Part shown: positions 15,455 to 23,873 of the stretch, piece after piece
Layout: every line of letters starts with the position of its first letter
Numbering within the stretch: position 1 is the stretch's first letter
Source: Sphingomonas_B tabacisoli
GTDB taxonomy: Bacteria; Pseudomonadota; Alphaproteobacteria; Sphingomonadales; Sphingomonadaceae
Direction of reading: 5' to 3'
Assembly: GCF_042678385.1 (NCBI RefSeq)
Contig: NZ_JBHUDY010000001.1
Coordinates: 744,001-808,000 of the forward strand
Length of the DNA stretch: 64,000 bases
Made by a program: the position numbers and the translations under genes
Notes under the pieces: generated by a model
What the model saw: only the letters and a program-made list of their open reading frames with translations
Database searches by the model: none
What the model was told of the DNA's origin: nothing

Positions 15455-15901
15455 TCACGGGCGCTGAGCGCGCGCCGCGTCACTTGCGAGCTTGTCTGCA
15501 CGCTCGTTATCGGGGTGGCCGGCATGCCCCTTGACCCACGTCCATTCGATTCGGTGCGGCGCCGCCGCGTCGATCAGCGCCTGCCACAGATCGGCGTTCT
15601 TGACGGGCTTCTTATCGGACGTCTTCCAGCCGTTGCGCTGCCAACCCTTCAGCCAGCGCGTGAGTCCGTCCATCACATAGCGGCTGTCCGTGGAAAGCTG
15701 CACGCGGCAGGGGCGCTTGAGCGCGTTCAGCGCCTCGATCGCTGCGGTCAACTCCATGCGGTTGTTGGTCGTGAGCGGCTCGCCGCCCGACATATCGCGT
15801 TCGCGGTCGCCGAAGCGCAGCACCGCCCCCCATCCGCCCGGCCCCGGATTGCCCTTGCACGCGCCGTCGGTGGCGATCTCGACCAGTGGAAGTTCGTTCA
15901 C
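15455..15901 (-). CDS. rnhA: Ribonuclease HI
   Basis: 148 residues, the usual length. It cleaves the RNA strand of RNA-DNA hybrids (primers, R-loops). The catalytic acidic residues are in TDGACKGNPGPGG (Asp), NNRMELTAAI (Glu), LSTDSRYV (Asp) and GHPDNERADKLA (Asp), with KGHAGH supplying the active-site His. The start is GTG at 15901, overlapping the stop of thrB in a GTGA arrangement, so the two are translationally coupled; thrB-rnhA pairs are common in alphaproteobacteria. No hybrid-binding N-terminal domain is present. Confidence 0.95.
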   Translation of the reverse strand: MNELPLVEIATDGACKGNPGPGGWGAVLRFGDRERDMSGGEPLTTNNRMELTAAIEALNALKRPCRVQLSTDSRYVMDGLTRWLKGWQRNGWKTSDKKPVKNADLWQALIDAAAPHRIEWTWVKGHAGHPDNERADKLASDAARAQRP

Positions 15902-16836
15902 AACGCCGCGTAGTGGTCGAGCCGCCGCAGAAAGGCGAGGGGGTCCTTGCGGGTAACAAGCGCATCGGCCGGCGTGTTCAGCCAGTCCCAGGCACGAGTC
16001 AGCAGGAACCGCAGGCAAGCGCCACGCGCGAGGGCAGGAAATGCGGCGCGCTCCTCGGGCCGCAGCGGATGCTCGGCCTCGTAGCCCGCAATCAGCGCGT
16101 CGCCCAACGCCGCATCGAACCGGCTGCCATCCGCGCTGAAGCACCAGGCGCTGTGGGTCACGGCAAGGTCCCAGGCGCGTATTTCGGTGCAGGAAAAATA
16201 GAAGTCGATCAGACCGGTCACCTTGTCGCCCAACATAAGAACATTATCGGGAAACAGATCGGCGTGGACCACCGCGCGCGGCAAATCGGTTGGCCAGTGA
16301 ACATCGAGCCATGCAAGCTCGTCCGACACGCGCTTCCCCAGACCCGAAGCGATCGCATCGAGCTGAGGGCCGCACCGCTCAGCGAGGGCGTGCCACCCAG
16401 CCGGCCCCAGGCTGTTCGGCCGCTCCTGCGTAAAGGAGCGGAGCGCGACGTGCATTTGTCCGAGCGCGGCACCGGCGGCTCGCGCCTGCGCCGCCGTCGG
16501 GCGTGTGACCGAAACGCCAGGAAGGAACTCGATCAAACACGCGGGCCGGCCGGCGACGCGCTGGATCTGCACGCCGTCGCGGTCGCGCAGCGCACACGGC
16601 ACCGGGTTACTGCTGGCCGCGAGATGATCGAGCAAGGCGATGAAGAAAGGCAGGTCGGCCTCATCGACCCGCTTTTCGTAAAGCGTAAGGATGAACCGGC
16701 TCTCCGTCGTGTCGACCAGATAGTTGGAGTTCTCGACCCCCTCGGCGATTCCCTTGGCGGACACCAGGGAGCCGACGCCGTAGCGAGCGATCAGCGCCGC
16801 CAGCTCTTCGGTCGGAACTTGGGTATACACGGCCAT
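15898..16836 (-). CDS. thrB: Homoserine kinase, APH-fold type
   Basis: 312 residues of the aminoglycoside-phosphotransferase-like homoserine kinase found in alpha- and gammaproteobacteria. It phosphorylates homoserine in threonine synthesis. It begins MAVYTQVPTEELAALI and has GIAEGVENSNYLV, typical of the family. The catalytic loop is VVHADLFPDNVL and the metal-binding loop is LIDFYFSC. The gene ends by overlapping rnhA (GTGA). It is divergent from the winged-helix/TPR gene at 16935, with 98 bp between. Confidence 0.93.
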   Translation of the reverse strand: MAVYTQVPTEELAALIARYGVGSLVSAKGIAEGVENSNYLVDTTESRFILTLYEKRVDEADLPFFIALLDHLAASSNPVPCALRDRDGVQIQRVAGRPACLIEFLPGVSVTRPTAAQARAAGAALGQMHVALRSFTQERPNSLGPAGWHALAERCGPQLDAIASGLGKRVSDELAWLDVHWPTDLPRAVVHADLFPDNVLMLGDKVTGLIDFYFSCTEIRAWDLAVTHSAWCFSADGSRFDAALGDALIAGYEAEHPLRPEERAAFPALARGACLRFLLTRAWDWLNTPADALVTRKDPLAFLRRLDHYAAL

Positions 16837-16934
16837 CGCTGCCCTGATCGCGGAGGCGTGGGAAAAAGGAAAGAGCGTTGGAGTCGCGATGTCCGCCGCA
16901 ATCCTGTATGGTTGCGCGCGGGAGGAGCGGGCCG

Positions 16935-19007
16935 ATGGCGTCTCGTGTCGTCGACAAGGAAGTCGCGCACTGCGTCTCGATTCGATGCTGGGGCGACTTT
17001 GCGATCGCGGATGCGCAAACCGGCGCGGAGGTCCGTCCGCGTGGGCGCAAGGCGCGCGCGTTGCTCGCCTATTTGGCGCTTCACCCCGGCAGGGCGATCA
17101 GTCGCGAAAAGCTGATCGGCCTGCTCTGGGGCGACCGGGCGGAAGAGCAGGCGCGGGGCAGCCTCAGACAAACGCTATTCGAGCTGCGAAGCCTGTCCCA
17201 CGGCGATAATCCGCTGCTGCAGGTTGATCGCGAGACGATCGCGATCGATCCTGATGCTGTCGAGACGGAGATCGACCGGATGCAGGCGCTGCTCGATGGG
17301 GGCGATTTCGAGGGTTTGCTCGCCGCCTTGCCGCAGCCGGACGATACGCTGTTCGCCAATCTAGACGGGATCGACCCCGCGTTCGACGACTGGCTGCGGG
17401 TGGAGCGCGTGCGCCATCATGACGAGCTCGTAGCGATGCTCAGCGACGCTTCCGCAGGCGCCGTTGCGGCGGGCAAGTCGCGCCTCGGCCGAATCTTCCA
17501 CGGCCGACTGACCGAGCTGGGTGAACGGCCGGAAGGGGATTTGCGGACGGAGGCAACGCCCCGGCAACCGGCCGCGCTCCTGCAGCCGCCCGCAAGGCAG
17601 GCGTATTGGCGAGCAGCGGCGATACCCGCGTTGCTTATCCTGACTGCGGGATTTGCAGGTTCCTCGGTCTGGTGGATGTCGCGTCCGTCGTCGGGCGCGG
17701 AAGCGCTCCATCAAGAGGCTTATGGCCTCTATGCTTCCGCTCGCGGGATGGTGCGAAAGAGGAACGCGGAGCTGAGGCCCGCGATCGAAATGCTTCGCCG
17801 TGCGGTTGCCATCGATCCCGAATTCGCGCCCGCTTGGGCCGAACTTGCGATTGCGACCGGAATGGGCGCGGAGGGGCAGCAGGCTCTGGAAGCCGAACGC
17901 CATGCGCGGCGGGCGCTTGCGATCGATCCCAATCTTGCTGATGCGCACGCCGCTTTGGGGATGATCGCCGAATTCCGAGGGCCTGAGGCGTTTGCCCATC
18001 TCAAACGCGCGGCCGAGCTCGATCCGCACAATGCTCAAATCCAGTATTGGCTGAGCAACTACTACGCAAACGAGCTGGATTTCGGGAACCGCTTGGCGGC
18101 GCTCCGCAAGACGGTAGCGATCGATCCATTCTGGCCGCGGGGCGTGAACGAAGCGGCGCTGGCCGCTTGGGATATGGGCTATCGCGACGAAGCGGCGCGG
18201 TATGTACAGCGTTTGACCCAGTCCGATCCTGCGGCGGCCTTCGATTGCGACTACAAGCTCGATCTCGCGGGCGGCAGCTATGCCGCCATTGCAAAAGGAA
18301 TCGCGCAGAAGCGGCAGCAAGAGGATTTTCCCGCCGGAGCCGATGTGAAGCTCGGCAGCGTGCTGCTCATCCTGGGTTACTCCGAGCCGGCTCGGCTCCT
18401 GCTTCGTTTGCCGAAATATCAGTGGGAAGTCGCAGGGAATGGTCCGATCCTGCCCGCGACGTTCCGCCGGCTCGAGGCCAGCTCAACCATTGACCCGATC
18501 ATCGCCAATCATTTGCTGATGATCGCCATGCAGCGTCTCCTTTTCGAGAAAAGGGGGGCGGAGATCGCTTCCGCGTTCGATGACGGCCGGGGGCAGATTG
18601 CCATGCTCGCCAGCGAAACTGCCGATCCCAGCTCGCTTGTCGAGTTTGCCCCCGACACGGCCCTCGCGCTGCGAAGCATCGGTCGGCACAAGGAGGCGAG
18701 CATCCTGCTGGGCAAAGCCGACACCTCCGTCCGAAAGGCGTTAGCGCGCGGGCCCGTGCCTGCCCATTTCCTGATGATGGCGGCGAAGCTCCGCGCGGTC
18801 CAAGGGCGGCGGGACGAAGCCCTTGCCTTGCTCAAGACCGCGGCCGATCGGGGCTGGCGATACGCCCCGCTTACGCCGCGGCCCGACCTTGCCGGCATCT
18901 ATGCGTTCCGCGAACTCCACGGCGACCCCCGGTTCGAAGCCATCCGCCAGGAACAGCTCGATCATATCGATCGCGAGCGGCAGGCCGTCGGCGCCGTCCC
19001 GGTTTAG
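16935..19007 (+). CDS. SARP-like winged-helix protein with membrane segment and TPR repeats
   Basis: 690 residues. Residues ~10-110 look like the winged-helix DNA-binding domain of SARP/OmpR-type activators (RKARALLAYLALHPGRAISREKL, then LIGLLWGD and QARGSLRQTLFELR). A short helical region follows (to ~190), then one membrane segment (~212-232, AAAIPALLILTAGFAGSSV). A long C-terminal part carries TPR-like repeats, clearest in AVAIDPEFAPAWAELAIA, ALAIDPNLADAHAALG and AELDPHNAQIQYWLSN. The topology suggests a DNA-binding head in the cytoplasm and a periplasmic TPR sensor, like a one-component membrane regulator. ATG at 16935 has a strong GGAGG. Its likely local target is the haloperoxidase-like gene that follows after 128 bp; this is inference. 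Confidence 0.8.
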   Translation: MASRVVDKEVAHCVSIRCWGDFAIADAQTGAEVRPRGRKARALLAYLALHPGRAISREKLIGLLWGDRAEEQARGSLRQTLFELRSLSHGDNPLLQVDRETIAIDPDAVETEIDRMQALLDGGDFEGLLAALPQPDDTLFANLDGIDPAFDDWLRVERVRHHDELVAMLSDASAGAVAAGKSRLGRIFHGRLTELGERPEGDLRTEATPRQPAALLQPPARQAYWRAAAIPALLILTAGFAGSSVWWMSRPSSGAEALHQEAYGLYASARGMVRKRNAELRPAIEMLRRAVAIDPEFAPAWAELAIATGMGAEGQQALEAERHARRALAIDPNLADAHAALGMIAEFRGPEAFAHLKRAAELDPHNAQIQYWLSNYYANELDFGNRLAALRKTVAIDPFWPRGVNEAALAAWDMGYRDEAARYVQRLTQSDPAAAFDCDYKLDLAGGSYAAIAKGIAQKRQQEDFPAGADVKLGSVLLILGYSEPARLLLRLPKYQWEVAGNGPILPATFRRLEASSTIDPIIANHLLMIAMQRLLFEKRGAEIASAFDDGRGQIAMLASETADPSSLVEFAPDTALALRSIGRHKEASILLGKADTSVRKALARGPVPAHFLMMAAKLRAVQGRRDEALALLKTAADRGWRYAPLTPRPDLAGIYAFRELHGDPRFEAIRQEQLDHIDRERQAVGAVPV

Positions 19008-19135
19008 GACAAAGGCGACATAAAACACGCCGGTATCGCGATTTAACGGTCGCCTAACGCGCGAATAACGGTTTCGCGGACTGACGAGGCGCATCCCCTG
19101 AGTCGTGGCGGGGCCACAGTTCTAGGGAGATGAAG

Positions 19136-20464
19136 ATGTATCAGGGGAAACTCCTGGCGGCAGCGGCCGTGCTTACCGGCTCGCTGGTGGCTCAGCCGGC
19201 CAGCGCTGCGGTCGGTGTGAGCGACGATGTCGTGCTGTATTGGAATCAGATCGCGGCGCAGACCGTGACCGGCTCGCCGGCGACGACGACGCGGCCGATC
19301 GCAATGGTCGGGGTGGCCATTCGCGATGCGGTCAACGCGACGCTCGGCTCGCCAAACTCGTCCTATCTCAGTCTACCGGGAACGCCGGGCGGCGACACGC
19401 GCGCTGCAGCCTCGGTGGCGGCCCGCAACCTGCTGGTCGCGCTGAACCCATCCCAGACGGCAGCCTATGACGCGGCGCTCTCTGCCAGCCTGGCGTTGGT
19501 TGCCGATGGTCAGGCCAAGACCGATGGCATGACGACTGGCGCGGCGGTCGCCACCGCAATGCTGGCGCGGCGCACCGGAGACGGTTCGGCCGCTGTCGTG
19601 AACTACACGCCGACTGGGCAGATCGGCCATTGGGCACCGACTCCGCCGGGCAATCTGCCCGGCGCGATTCCGCAATGGGGCGGTGTGGCGACCTGGCAAA
19701 TCGGATCGCAGAACCACTTCCAGCCGCCACCGCCGCCGACGCTCGACAGCGCCGAGTATGCGGCCGCTTTCAACGAAGTGAAGGCGATCGGAGACGTCAA
19801 CAGCGTGATCCGGACGGCGGACCAGACGGCAGCCGCGCAATTCTGGGCGACGCCTGGCGCTGGCGGCGTGCAACCTTGGGTGCTGACGGCGGTCGACATC
19901 GCCAAGCAAAAGGGCCTGTCGACGCTCGATGCCGCCAACCTGTTCGCCTTGCTGGAAGCGACTGCGGCCGATGTGACGATCGGGATCTTCCAGGCCAAGT
20001 ATCTCTACGATTACTGGCGGCCGGTTACGGCCATCCGCATGGCCGATCTGGACGGCAACCCGCTGACCGACAAGGACGGCGCCTGGACGTCGCTGATCGT
20101 GGCGCCGAACCATCCGTCCTATGTCTCGGGGCACTCCGCCCAATCCGCGGCGATTACGACGGTGCTTGCCGGGGTGCTTGGAGACAACAACTCCTTCTGC
20201 ATCACGTCGGGCGCGACCCGGTGTTGGAACACCTTTACCGATGCCGCAAACGAAGCGGCGAACAGCCGGTTGTGGGGCGGCATCCACTGGCGCTTCGACA
20301 ACGAAGCGGGGCAGGCGCTTGGCCGCGCGGTCGGCGAGTTCGCGCTCAACCAGCATGTGTTCACGCCGGTGCCGGAGCCGGCGACCTGGGCAATGATGAT
20401 CGCGGGCTTCGCGCTCGTCGGCGCCGGCCTGCGCCGCCGTGTGCTGCGCGTCGCTTACGCCTGA
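19136..20464 (+). CDS. Secreted vanadium-haloperoxidase/PAP2-fold protein with PEPxxWA-CTERM tail
   Basis: 442 residues. Signal peptide (~1-24, ending PASA), then a long helical PAP2-superfamily domain of the vanadium-dependent haloperoxidase type. The three vanadate/phosphate-binding motifs are present: YWRPVTAIR near residue 295, PNHPSYVSGHSA near 324-335 and SRLWGGIHWRFD near 376-387. The tail PEPATWAMMIAGFAL plus RRR is a PEPxxWA-CTERM sorting signal. It may act as a surface-exposed peroxidase or an acid phosphatase; sequence alone does not decide. ATG at 19136 is chosen over ATG at 19130 because the AGGGAG site lies at 19124-19129, too close to the earlier codon. It follows the winged-helix/TPR gene. 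Confidence 0.85.
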   Translation: MYQGKLLAAAAVLTGSLVAQPASAAVGVSDDVVLYWNQIAAQTVTGSPATTTRPIAMVGVAIRDAVNATLGSPNSSYLSLPGTPGGDTRAAASVAARNLLVALNPSQTAAYDAALSASLALVADGQAKTDGMTTGAAVATAMLARRTGDGSAAVVNYTPTGQIGHWAPTPPGNLPGAIPQWGGVATWQIGSQNHFQPPPPPTLDSAEYAAAFNEVKAIGDVNSVIRTADQTAAAQFWATPGAGGVQPWVLTAVDIAKQKGLSTLDAANLFALLEATAADVTIGIFQAKYLYDYWRPVTAIRMADLDGNPLTDKDGAWTSLIVAPNHPSYVSGHSAQSAAITTVLAGVLGDNNSFCITSGATRCWNTFTDAANEAANSRLWGGIHWRFDNEAGQALGRAVGEFALNQHVFTPVPEPATWAMMIAGFALVGAGLRRRVLRVAYA

Positions 20465-20467
20465 ATT

Positions 20468-20505
20468 GAAAAGGGGCGGCCCGTTTCCGGACCGCCCCTC
20501 TTTTC
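20468..20505. terminator. Bidirectional rho-independent terminator
   Basis: Inverted repeat AGGGGCGG (20472-20479) / CCGCCCCT (20492-20499), with an A-run on the left and a T-run on the right. It can terminate both the haloperoxidase-like gene (+) and rplL (-). Confidence 0.85.
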
Positions 20506-20525
20506 TCTCGAAAGCTGTAAGTAGC

Positions 20526-20909
20526 TTACTTGAGTTCCACCGTCGCGCCGGCTTCCTCGAGCTGCTTCTTGAGCTTCTCGGCTTCGTCCTTGCTCACGCC
20601 TTCCTTGACGGCCTTCGGCGCGCCCTCGACGAGAGCCTTCGCCTCGGTCAGGCCGAGGTTGGTGATCGCACGGACTTCCTTGATCACGTTGATCTTCTTG
20701 CCGCCGTCGCCGGTCAGGATGACGTCGAATTCGGTCTTCTCTTCCGCAGCAGCGGCGCCGCCGCCGGCGCCACCAGCGGCCGGGGCCGCAACCGCGACCG
20801 CAGCGGCGGCCGAAACGCCCCACTTCTCTTCGAGCATCTTGGACAGGTCGGCCGCTTCAAGAACGGTCAGCGACGAAAGCTGGTCAACCAGCGACTGAAG
20901 GTCTGCCAT
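20526..20909 (-). CDS. rplL: 50S ribosomal protein L7/L12
   Basis: 127 residues. Forms the L12 stalk that recruits translation factors, anchored through L10. The N-terminal dimerisation domain (ADLQSLVDQLSSLTVLEA) is joined by an Ala/Gly-rich hinge (~38-55) to the C-terminal factor-binding domain (EFDVILTGDGGKKINVIKEV, GLTEAKALVEGAPK). It lies 25 bp downstream of rplJ and ends at a clear terminator. rpoB does not follow, unlike the arrangement in many bacteria. Confidence 0.98.
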   Translation of the reverse strand: MADLQSLVDQLSSLTVLEAADLSKMLEEKWGVSAAAAVAVAAPAAGGAGGGAAAAEEKTEFDVILTGDGGKKINVIKEVRAITNLGLTEAKALVEGAPKAVKEGVSKDEAEKLKKQLEEAGATVELK

Positions 20910-20934
20910 GTGTATTCTCCGTATCTAGGTGAGT

Positions 20935-21450
20935 TTAAGCGTCTTCTTTGGCGGCGTAGGCGCCGAACACGCGCGCAAGCTGGGCGGCCGGGGCCTGGGC
21001 GATCTGCGCAAGCTTCGTCGCGGGTGCCTGGATAAGGCCCACGATCTTGGCGCGCAGCTCGTCAAGCGACGGCAGCGAAGCGAGTGCGGTGACGCCCGCC
21101 ACGTCCAGGGCAGTCTCGCCCATCGCCCCGCCCACGATTTCGAACTTGTCGTTCGTCTTCGCGAAATCGACGGCCACCTTGGCAGCCGCGACGGGGTCGT
21201 TGGAATAAGCGAGGCCGGTCGGCCCGGTCAGCATCGTGCCGATGCTGGCATAGGGCGTTCCCTGGATCGCGATCTTGGCCAGGCGGTTCTTCGCCACCTG
21301 ATAGCTGGCGCCGGCGTCACGCATCTTGTTCCGCAGGTCCGTGGACTGCTTGACGGTCATGCCCTTGCTGCGGGTCACGACCACCACGCCCATGGTGGAC
21401 AAGGTGCTGTTCAGCTCTTCGACCAGCTCAGACTTTTGAGCTCGATCCAT
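20935..21450 (-). CDS. rplJ: 50S ribosomal protein L10
   Basis: 171 residues. Base of the L12 stalk and, in many bacteria, repressor of its own mRNA. Starts MDRAQKSELVEELNSTLSTM; the region AGASYQVAKNRLAKIAI is typical of the rRNA-binding part, and the C-terminal helix binds L12 dimers. ATG at 21450 is chosen because AAGGAGA precedes it. A hairpin lies immediately upstream (21469-21487). Confidence 0.97.
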   Translation of the reverse strand: MDRAQKSELVEELNSTLSTMGVVVVTRSKGMTVKQSTDLRNKMRDAGASYQVAKNRLAKIAIQGTPYASIGTMLTGPTGLAYSNDPVAAAKVAVDFAKTNDKFEIVGGAMGETALDVAGVTALASLPSLDELRAKIVGLIQAPATKLAQIAQAPAAQLARVFGAYAAKEDA

Positions 21451-21468
21451 GCCATTCTCCTTTGTGAC

Positions 21469-21487
21469 GCACGGAAACATTCCGTGC
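21469..21487 (-). promoter_or_regulatory. Hairpin in the rplJ leader, possible L10 autoregulatory element
   Basis: Perfect 8-bp inverted repeat GCACGGAA / TTCCGTGC around a 3-nt loop, ending 18 bp before the rplJ start codon and just before its ribosome site. Ribosomal protein L10 often controls rplJ-rplL through a structured leader; the sequence fits that role, but no family match was run. Confidence 0.4.
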
Positions 21488-21693
21488 GCCGGCTCATTTG
21501 TCCGAGGGGAATGGTTCAACGGCGCAGCGGCCCGGCATGAAGCACGAGGCGGCGGCAGACCCGAATATCTCTTCCCCGTCTCGGCTGGAGATTAAGAGGG
21601 GAGCCCTCACCAGCTGTCTCGGACGGCACGACTGGAGCAAGCTCCAATCGAAGGGCGCGCCTATAGCGGGAATCGCGGCGAGGTCAAGGTTCG

Positions 21694-21719
21694 GGAACGG
21701 CTGGCGTTTACCGCTCGTT
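21694..21719 (+). promoter_or_regulatory. EcfG-type promoter GGAAC-N17-CGTT for the SOUL gene
   Basis: GGAAC at 21694-21698 and CGTT at 21716-21719, 17 nt apart, a full match to the general stress sigma consensus. The predicted start near 21726 gives a 37-nt leader to the ATG at 21763. Confidence 0.7.
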
Positions 21720-21762
21720 CGGCGCTAGACCGTAACGGAACAGGTTCAAATAGGGGAAAGAC

Positions 21763-22764
21763 ATGGCCGACACGCCCGCTTCCGAAACTCCGAAGCGCCG
21801 CCGCGCGACCAAGCCTGCCGCATCGACGGCCAAGAGCGGCGCGACAAAGACGGCACGCAAGCCTCGCAAGGCCGCCGCCGAGGCTCCTGCAGCCGAAGCG
21901 ACGGCAACCCCCAAACCCAAGACGGCGCGCAAGCCGCGAGCGACACCTGCCGCCGCCCCTGCCGCTGAAACCAAGGCCGAGGCGCCGAAACCGGCTCGCA
22001 AGCCCCGGACGGCCGCTCCGAAGAAGGAAGCTGCGCCCAAACGTCAGCCGCGAAAGGCGGCTGCGCCGAAACCGTCCGAGGCCCCGAAGTCTGGTGTTTC
22101 GGCACCAGCCGTGGTCGAGAAGGCTGTGTCTGCCGTGAAGCGCGCCGTTCCCGAAGTGCCGCCGCGCGCCGGGCTGTTCGCCGCACTGGGTACGGCGGCG
22201 GTGGCGGCTGGCGCATTCTTCGTGTGGCGTGCTTCCCGCGCCGAGGAGCCACGCTATCAGACTGTCGAATCCGACGGGCCGATCGAAGTCCGCAAATATC
22301 CCGCGATGGTCACTGCGGGCACCGAACATCGCGGCGAGCGCCAGGCTGCGCTCAACGAAGGCTTCCGCACGCTTGCGGACTATATCTCGGCCAAGTCACG
22401 GCCGGGGAAGAAGATCTCGATGGCCGCGCCGGTGCTGTCGGACAGCGACGGCGACGGGAGCTGGCGGACGCGGTTCATCATGCCGGTGAACACGCCCCGG
22501 GCCGAGCTTCCGAGCGCGCCGCTGGGTGTCGAACTGACCTCGGAGCCCGCGCGGCGCGTCGCCGCCATGCGCTTCTCCGGCAGCGCCGACGATGCGACGC
22601 TGGCTTCGAAGGAAGGCGCGCTCAGGTCCTGGCTGCAGATTCGCGGCCTGCCAAGCGAAGGCAGGGCCGTGCACGCTTTCTACAACGCACCGTTCCTGCC
22701 GGGACCGATGCGCCGCAACGAAGTGATGATCGTGCTGAGCGAGGAAGGCGGCATGGGCCTCTGA
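21763..22764 (+). CDS. SOUL heme-binding domain protein with histone H1-like tail and membrane anchor
   Basis: 333 residues in three parts. Residues 1-~130 are a disordered tail of Lys, Ala, Pro and Arg with repeated TARKPR / ARKPRTA units, like the C-terminal tail of histone H1 and bacterial H1-like proteins. One membrane helix follows (~139-156, GLFAALGTAAVAAGAFF). The rest (~165-333) is a SOUL domain, starting PRYQTVESDGPIEVRKYP and ending with FYNAPFLPGPMRRNEVMI. SOUL proteins bind heme or related tetrapyrroles in some eukaryotes; the bacterial role is unknown. If the tail stays in the cytoplasm it could touch DNA while the SOUL domain faces the periplasm. AGGGGAAAG lies before the ATG, and an EcfG-type promoter is at 21694-21719. 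Confidence 0.85.
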   Translation: MADTPASETPKRRRATKPAASTAKSGATKTARKPRKAAAEAPAAEATATPKPKTARKPRATPAAAPAAETKAEAPKPARKPRTAAPKKEAAPKRQPRKAAAPKPSEAPKSGVSAPAVVEKAVSAVKRAVPEVPPRAGLFAALGTAAVAAGAFFVWRASRAEEPRYQTVESDGPIEVRKYPAMVTAGTEHRGERQAALNEGFRTLADYISAKSRPGKKISMAAPVLSDSDGDGSWRTRFIMPVNTPRAELPSAPLGVELTSEPARRVAAMRFSGSADDATLASKEGALRSWLQIRGLPSEGRAVHAFYNAPFLPGPMRRNEVMIVLSEEGGMGL

Positions 22765-22785
22765 GCCCTGCCGCCTGAGGCGCGA

Positions 22786-23034
22786 TTACTGGCCCGAGGA
22801 GCTGCCCGACGAAGTGCGGCTGTCGAACTCGTCGCGCGAGGCGTCGGAGACCTTCTGCCACTGCTTGACGGTCATGCAGATCTTCTTGCCCTTGACCAGC
22901 GAACCCGTCTCGATCTGCGTGCGGCACACCTTTTTCTCGACGGGCTTCTCCGCAGGCGTGGCAGGCGCCTGGGCGGCGGGCGCCGCTTCCGGCGCGGCAG
23001 CGAGCAACAAGCTGGTCACAACATGAAGCAACAT
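22786..23034 (-). CDS. Small secreted protein, 82 aa, function unknown
   Basis: Signal-peptide-like start (MLLHVVTSLLLAAAPEA), then an Ala/Pro linker and a compact conserved-looking core: KKVCRTQIETGSLVKGKKIC with two cysteines that could pair, then TVKQWQKVSDASRDEFD. The end is Ser/Gly-rich. ATG at 23034 is preferred because GGAGA lies upstream; an alternative ATG at 23049 has no such site. It sits after the rplA terminator, so it probably has its own promoter. Similar short Cys-containing proteins occur in sphingomonads, but I know no function. Confidence 0.65.
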   Translation of the reverse strand: MLLHVVTSLLLAAAPEAAPAAQAPATPAEKPVEKKVCRTQIETGSLVKGKKICMTVKQWQKVSDASRDEFDSRTSSGSSSGQ

Positions 23035-23137
23035 CGTGCTTTTCTCCATTAACTGACAAGGCTGATAGCAAGTCCGCCGGGGATTCGCAAAGGCGCGCGA
23101 CGAGGCTGTCGCAATCCGGGACGAAGTTGCATTCAAG

Positions 23138-23165
23138 AAAAAGGCCGGGGGGAACCCGGCCTTTT
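23138..23165 (-). terminator. Rho-independent terminator after rplA
   Basis: Inverted repeat AAAGGCCGGG (23140-23149) / CCCGGCCTTT (23155-23164), followed on the reverse strand by a run of T. It closes the rplK-rplA unit. Confidence 0.85.
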
Positions 23166-23176
23166 CCGTTTGGGAT

Positions 23177-23869
23177 TTAGACCGTCGCGACTTCCGCGAC
23201 GTCGACCTTGATGCCCGGCCCCATCGAGGAGCTGACGGCCACCTTCTTGACGTACTTGCCCTTGGCGCCCGACGGCTTGGCCTTCACGACCGCATCGACC
23301 AGCGCGTCGAAGTTGGCGCGCAGGTCCTCGGCGGCGAACGATGCCTTGCCGATGCCGGAATGGATGATGCCCGCCTTTTCGACGCGGTATTCGACCTGGC
23401 CGCCCTTTGCGTCCTTGACCGCCTGAGCGACATTCATCGTGACCGTGCCGAGCTTCGGGTTCGGCATCAGGCCCTTCGGGCCCAGCACCTTACCGAGACG
23501 GCCGACCAGGCCCATCATGTCGGGCGTGGCGATGCAGCGGTCGAAGTCGATATCGCCGCCCTGCACGGTCTCGAGCAGGTCCTCGGCCCCGACGATGTCG
23601 GCGCCGGCCTCGCGGGCCTCGTCGGCCTTCGCGCCCTTGGCGAAAACGGCGACGCGGACGGTCTTGCCGGTGCCCTTGGGGAGCGTCACGACGCCGCGGA
23701 CCATCTGGTCGGCGTGGCGCGGGTCGACGCCCAGGTTCAGCGCGACTTCGATCGTCTCGTCGAACTTGGCGGTGGCGTACTGCTTGGCGAGCGCGATCGC
23801 CTCGTCGACGCCGTGCAGCTTCTCCGCATCGACGGTCCAGGTCTTCTGCTTCTTGGTCAGCTTGGCCAT
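23177..23869 (-). CDS. rplA: 50S ribosomal protein L1
   Basis: 230 residues, full length. Forms the L1 stalk of the ribosome and often represses its own operon. The signature region reads VRVAVFAKGAKADEAREAG, then IATPDMMGLVGRLGKVLGPKGLMPNPKLGT. It is 4 bp downstream of rplK and in the same unit. The usual continuation into rplJ-rplL is broken by two unrelated genes (21763-23034) and a terminator. Confidence 0.98.
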   Translation of the reverse strand: MAKLTKKQKTWTVDAEKLHGVDEAIALAKQYATAKFDETIEVALNLGVDPRHADQMVRGVVTLPKGTGKTVRVAVFAKGAKADEAREAGADIVGAEDLLETVQGGDIDFDRCIATPDMMGLVGRLGKVLGPKGLMPNPKLGTVTMNVAQAVKDAKGGQVEYRVEKAGIIHSGIGKASFAAEDLRANFDALVDAVVKAKPSGAKGKYVKKVAVSSSMGPGIKVDVAEVATV

Positions 23870-23873
23870 GGTC

